Positions 61,940-64,000 of a stretch of 64,000 nucleotides of DNA are shown piece after piece. The stretch is taken from positions 24,040 to 88,039 of the forward strand of contig CAAGKK010000027.1 in assembly GCA_900770385.1 (NCBI GenBank). The letters are read 5' to 3'. Source of the stretch: Clostridia bacterium (GTDB lineage: Bacteria; Bacillota; Clostridia; TANB77; CAG-508). The translations under genes and the position numbers were made by a program. How positions within the stretch are numbered: the stretch's first letter is position 1; the number at the start of each line of letters is the position of its first letter. The notes under the pieces were generated by a model. The model saw nothing but the letters and a program-made list of their open reading frames with translations, was not told where the DNA came from and ran no database searches.

Positions 61940-63550
61940 TTAATCAATAATATTAAATGGTATATCTAATCCATTCATCATATTTTCAATATTGTTCATA
62001 TCATTTTGTTCGTTTGAACTGTTTTCTTTTAAGTCAATATATTTTATATTCATTGCTTTTCCACTAACCATAGAAACTTCTTTTTCTAATGTTGCTTTAT
62101 TTTCTGCTTTTTCTAATACTGTTTTTCCAAACGCATTTATACCATTTGGAAATTCAATTCCTATTGTCATATCATTTAATTCTACTGCATTAGTATTAAT
62201 TAGATTAGTATAAAGCATAATTTTTCCATTAGCTTTTAAGTCATTTACTATATTAGGCCACTCTTTAGTTATTGGTCCTTTATTTCTTGCTTCTGTTTTG
62301 TTAGCTTTATTAACTTGAGTTAAATTATCTGTTTTAACTGTTTTATTTATTGTATTTTGTGTTGTATTAACCATTTGTCTACTAACAGTAGTAGCTTCTT
62401 TTATTACTCCATTTTTTAATTTATCTTCTAACTGTGCAATTCTTCTTTCTAAGTCTTCTGTATTATTTCCTGACTGTTTGTTGCATAATTTTATTAAACC
62501 TGCTTGGAATATTATTAATTTCTGTGAAGAAGTTTTTATTTCATTTTGTAATTCTGAAAGTTCATACACTAAATTTAAAAATCTCTCTTTAGTTCCAATT
62601 TGTGCAAGTTCACTTAGTTTTTTCTTTTCTTCCTCTGAATACAATTCTATTTTATTGGTTGTTTTATATATTAATAAATCTTTAACATACTTAATAAGTT
62701 CCCATGTTAAATTTGTTATATCTTTTCCTTCTTTAGTTACTTCGTCTAATGTTTCTAATACCAACTCTATTTTGTAGTTTAGTATTCCTTCAACAATTTT
62801 TTCTATATATACTGTTTTAGGAATTCCTACTAAATCTTTAATATTATCTTCGTTAATATTATTCAATCCATCTTGTATACATCTTTCTAGTATACTTAGT
62901 GCATCTCTCATTGCACCTTCAGACAAAATAGCTATGGTATTTAAAGCTCCATCTGTTATTTCTATATTAGATTTATTGCAAACTTCCTTTAATCTTTTAA
63001 CTATATCTTCATTTGAAATTCTTTTAAAATCAAACCTTTGGCATCTAGAAAGTATAGTAGCTGGCAACTTTTGTGGTTCTGTTGTTGCTAAAATAAACTT
63101 TACATGCTCTGGTGGTTCTTCTAGTGTTTTTAATAATGCATTAAAAGCACCAGTTGATAACATGTGTACCTCATCTATTATATATACTCTATATTTTGAT
63201 GTAGTTGGTAAGAAATTAACTTCTTCTCTTATACTTCTAATATCTTCAACACTATTATTAGAAGCAGCATCCATTTCTACTACATCTGTATTAGCCCCTG
63301 ATAATATACTTTTGCAAATTTCACATTCATTACATGGTTCTCCATCTTTTGGATTAAGACAATTAATAGCTCTAGCAAGAATTTTTGCTGCTGATGTTTT
63401 TCCTGTTCCTCTTCCACCATTAAATAAATATGCATGTCCTACTCTACCGGCTATAATTTGATTTTTTAAAGTTTTTGTAATATGTTCTTGTCCAACCATT
63501 TCTCCAAATGTTTGTGGTCTAAATTTTCTATATAATGCTGTATATGCCAA
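61940..63550 (-). CDS. dnaX: DNA polymerase III subunit gamma/tau
   Basis: A 536-residue clamp-loader ATPase. It has AYTALYRKFRPQTFGEMVGQ at the N-terminus, Walker A GGRGTGKTS, the zinc cysteines C-x8-CNECEIC, Walker B IDEVHML and the SRC box (LSRCQRFDFKRI). The C-terminal third is less conserved and binds the polymerase. I choose a TTG start at 63550 because AGAGGTG lies upstream and the product then begins as in other DnaX proteins; a GTG at 63559 would overlap that site. No frameshift signal for a short gamma form is evident. Confidence 0.95.
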   Translation of the reverse strand: MAYTALYRKFRPQTFGEMVGQEHITKTLKNQIIAGRVGHAYLFNGGRGTGKTSAAKILARAINCLNPKDGEPCNECEICKSILSGANTDVVEMDAASNNSVEDIRSIREEVNFLPTTSKYRVYIIDEVHMLSTGAFNALLKTLEEPPEHVKFILATTEPQKLPATILSRCQRFDFKRISNEDIVKRLKEVCNKSNIEITDGALNTIAILSEGAMRDALSILERCIQDGLNNINEDNIKDLVGIPKTVYIEKIVEGILNYKIELVLETLDEVTKEGKDITNLTWELIKYVKDLLIYKTTNKIELYSEEEKKKLSELAQIGTKERFLNLVYELSELQNEIKTSSQKLIIFQAGLIKLCNKQSGNNTEDLERRIAQLEDKLKNGVIKEATTVSRQMVNTTQNTINKTVKTDNLTQVNKANKTEARNKGPITKEWPNIVNDLKANGKIMLYTNLINTNAVELNDMTIGIEFPNGINAFGKTVLEKAENKATLEKEVSMVSGKAMNIKYIDLKENSSNEQNDMNNIENMMNGLDIPFNIID

Positions 63551-63585
63551 ATTTTTCACCTCTATATTTAAGTAGTATTTAGTTA

Positions 63586-63702
63586 ATTAGCTCCTCTATG
63601 GAGAATATTATTTGCATAAATACACTACTTATTGCTGCTTCCTTCCGGACCTGACAAAGTTCATAGCTTTTTATCAAAAATATTCTCCATACAAGAGCTA
63701 AT
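63586..63702 (-). ncRNA. ffs: Signal recognition particle RNA, small bacterial type
   Basis: On the minus strand GTCAGGTCCGGAAGGAAGCA is the SRP apical domain, recognised by Ffh. TTAGCTCTTGTATGGAGAAT at the 5' end pairs with ATTCTCCATAGAGGAGCTAA at the 3' end to give a rod of about 115 bases without an Alu domain. It lies just upstream of dnaX, as in many Firmicutes. Confidence 0.95.
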
Positions 63703-63832
63703 TTAATCATTGTTATTATATAATTTAATAAAGATTTTAGCAAGTATTTTATAAAAATATTTATATACATTTGTTATTTTAAAATAGTAATTTATTATTA
63801 TGTATTTAATTTTTCATATAAAACTATTGTAT

Positions 63833-63878
63833 GGGCGGAACCCTGTGTCCGCCCGTGCTACGAAGAAATGCTATATAA
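63833..63878 (-). repeat. Dispersed palindromic repeat, copy 7 (inverted)
   Basis: On the minus strand TATATAGCATTTCTTCGTAG continues CACGGGCGGACAC and GGTTCCGCCC. It matches copies 1 and 2 across their full length, so those three form the complete version of the element. Confidence 0.8.
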
Positions 63879-63908
63879 ATTTTCAGCCTACATTTTGAGC
63901 ACTTTCTT
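63878..63908 (-). repeat. CAAAATGTAGGCTGAA motif, copy C, abutting a palindromic repeat
   Basis: On the minus strand AGTGCTCAAAATGTAGG then CTGAAAATTTATATAGC runs directly into copy 7 of the dispersed repeat. Confidence 0.6.
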
Positions 63909-64000
63909 TCCAAATTAGACCCTCCAAGACAAGGGGTAATCCGTATGCCTCAAAGGGCTGTCGGGCCCTAATTTTCCAAAAAAGTCTCAAAATAGTCTGA
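63909..64000 (-). other. GC-richer unexplained segment at the window end
   Basis: The segment holds GGGCCCGACAGCCC and ACCCCTTGTCTTGGAGGGTC on the minus strand, unlike the surrounding AT-rich DNA, and small stems are possible (AGGGC/GCCCT). No start codon with a ribosome binding site is seen. It could be the edge of an RNA gene or of a larger repeat beyond the window. Confidence 0.35.

Noticed and set aside
62934..63461. 175-codon open frame on the plus strand
   Set aside because: It is antisense to the ATPase domain of dnaX; the composition is typical of a shadow frame.
63579..63770. 63-codon open frame on the minus strand upstream of dnaX
   Set aside because: It covers the SRP RNA, whose conserved apical sequence and terminal stem explain the region.

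Overview
This window is AT-rich, densely packed bacterial DNA that reads as a chromosome segment from a low-GC, spore-forming member of the Clostridia, probably uncultured. The evidence is the Gram-positive gene order of a full S10-spc-alpha ribosomal cluster, a T-box leader before ileS, AGGAGG-type ribosome binding sites, ypeB and spoVG, a small bacterial SRP RNA, C4-type S14 and S4, and a stand-alone SufC-SufB/D pair. No tRNA, 16S/23S rRNA, CRISPR array or complete transposon was recognised.

Layout. 1-9 kb: an unrecognised gene cut by the window edge, an MBL-fold hydrolase, an ABC exporter pair with a very large coiled-coil FtsX permease, a RusA-like resolvase, YihY, a TSCPD protein, MntP and a CNNM/CorC protein. 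9-20 kb: ileS with its T-box, an unusual DnaB-like helicase with a coupled small partner, tig-clpP-clpX, and a pilin-like BspA-type LRR protein. 20-37.8 kb: a CDF transporter, then the ribosomal cluster on the minus strand from rpsJ to rplQ with secY, adk, map, infA and rpoA; rpmD is absent from its usual place. 37.9-43.5 kb: M20 dipeptidase, a small orphan gene, spoVG, murC and sufBC. 43.5-53 kb: YcxB-like and membrane proteins, patatin, an M15 peptidase, the YhaO/YhaN nuclease-ATPase pair, a type I toxin-antitoxin-like locus, and a VirD4-type gene carrying a single-base frameshift in its P-loop. 53-64 kb: a DnaJ-like co-chaperone, murF-ddl, ypeB, a diglucosyldiacylglycerol-type glycosyltransferase, and dnaX-ybaB-(Ig-like gene)-recR with the SRP RNA upstream.

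Much of the content works together in cell-envelope synthesis (murC, murF, ddl, glycolipid synthase), translation (ribosomal cluster, ileS, infA, map, SRP RNA) and protein quality control (tig, clpXP, DnaJ). Intergenic space is rich in small repeats: a palindromic element with a GGCGGACA core (at least seven copies, one read in frame inside a gene), tandem REP-like units beside ddl, a CAAAATGTAGGCTGAA motif, and TTAGAAG-type hairpins.

The most notable locus is at about 49.53-49.89 kb. Two convergent, near-identical promoters (both TTGACT-17-TATAAT) share a strong bidirectional terminator. One drives a 39-residue hydrophobic peptide whose Shine-Dalgarno can be masked by its own leader; the other drives a short antisense RNA. 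This is the architecture of a type I toxin-antitoxin system. All functional calls come from reading the sequence; none was checked by a search.
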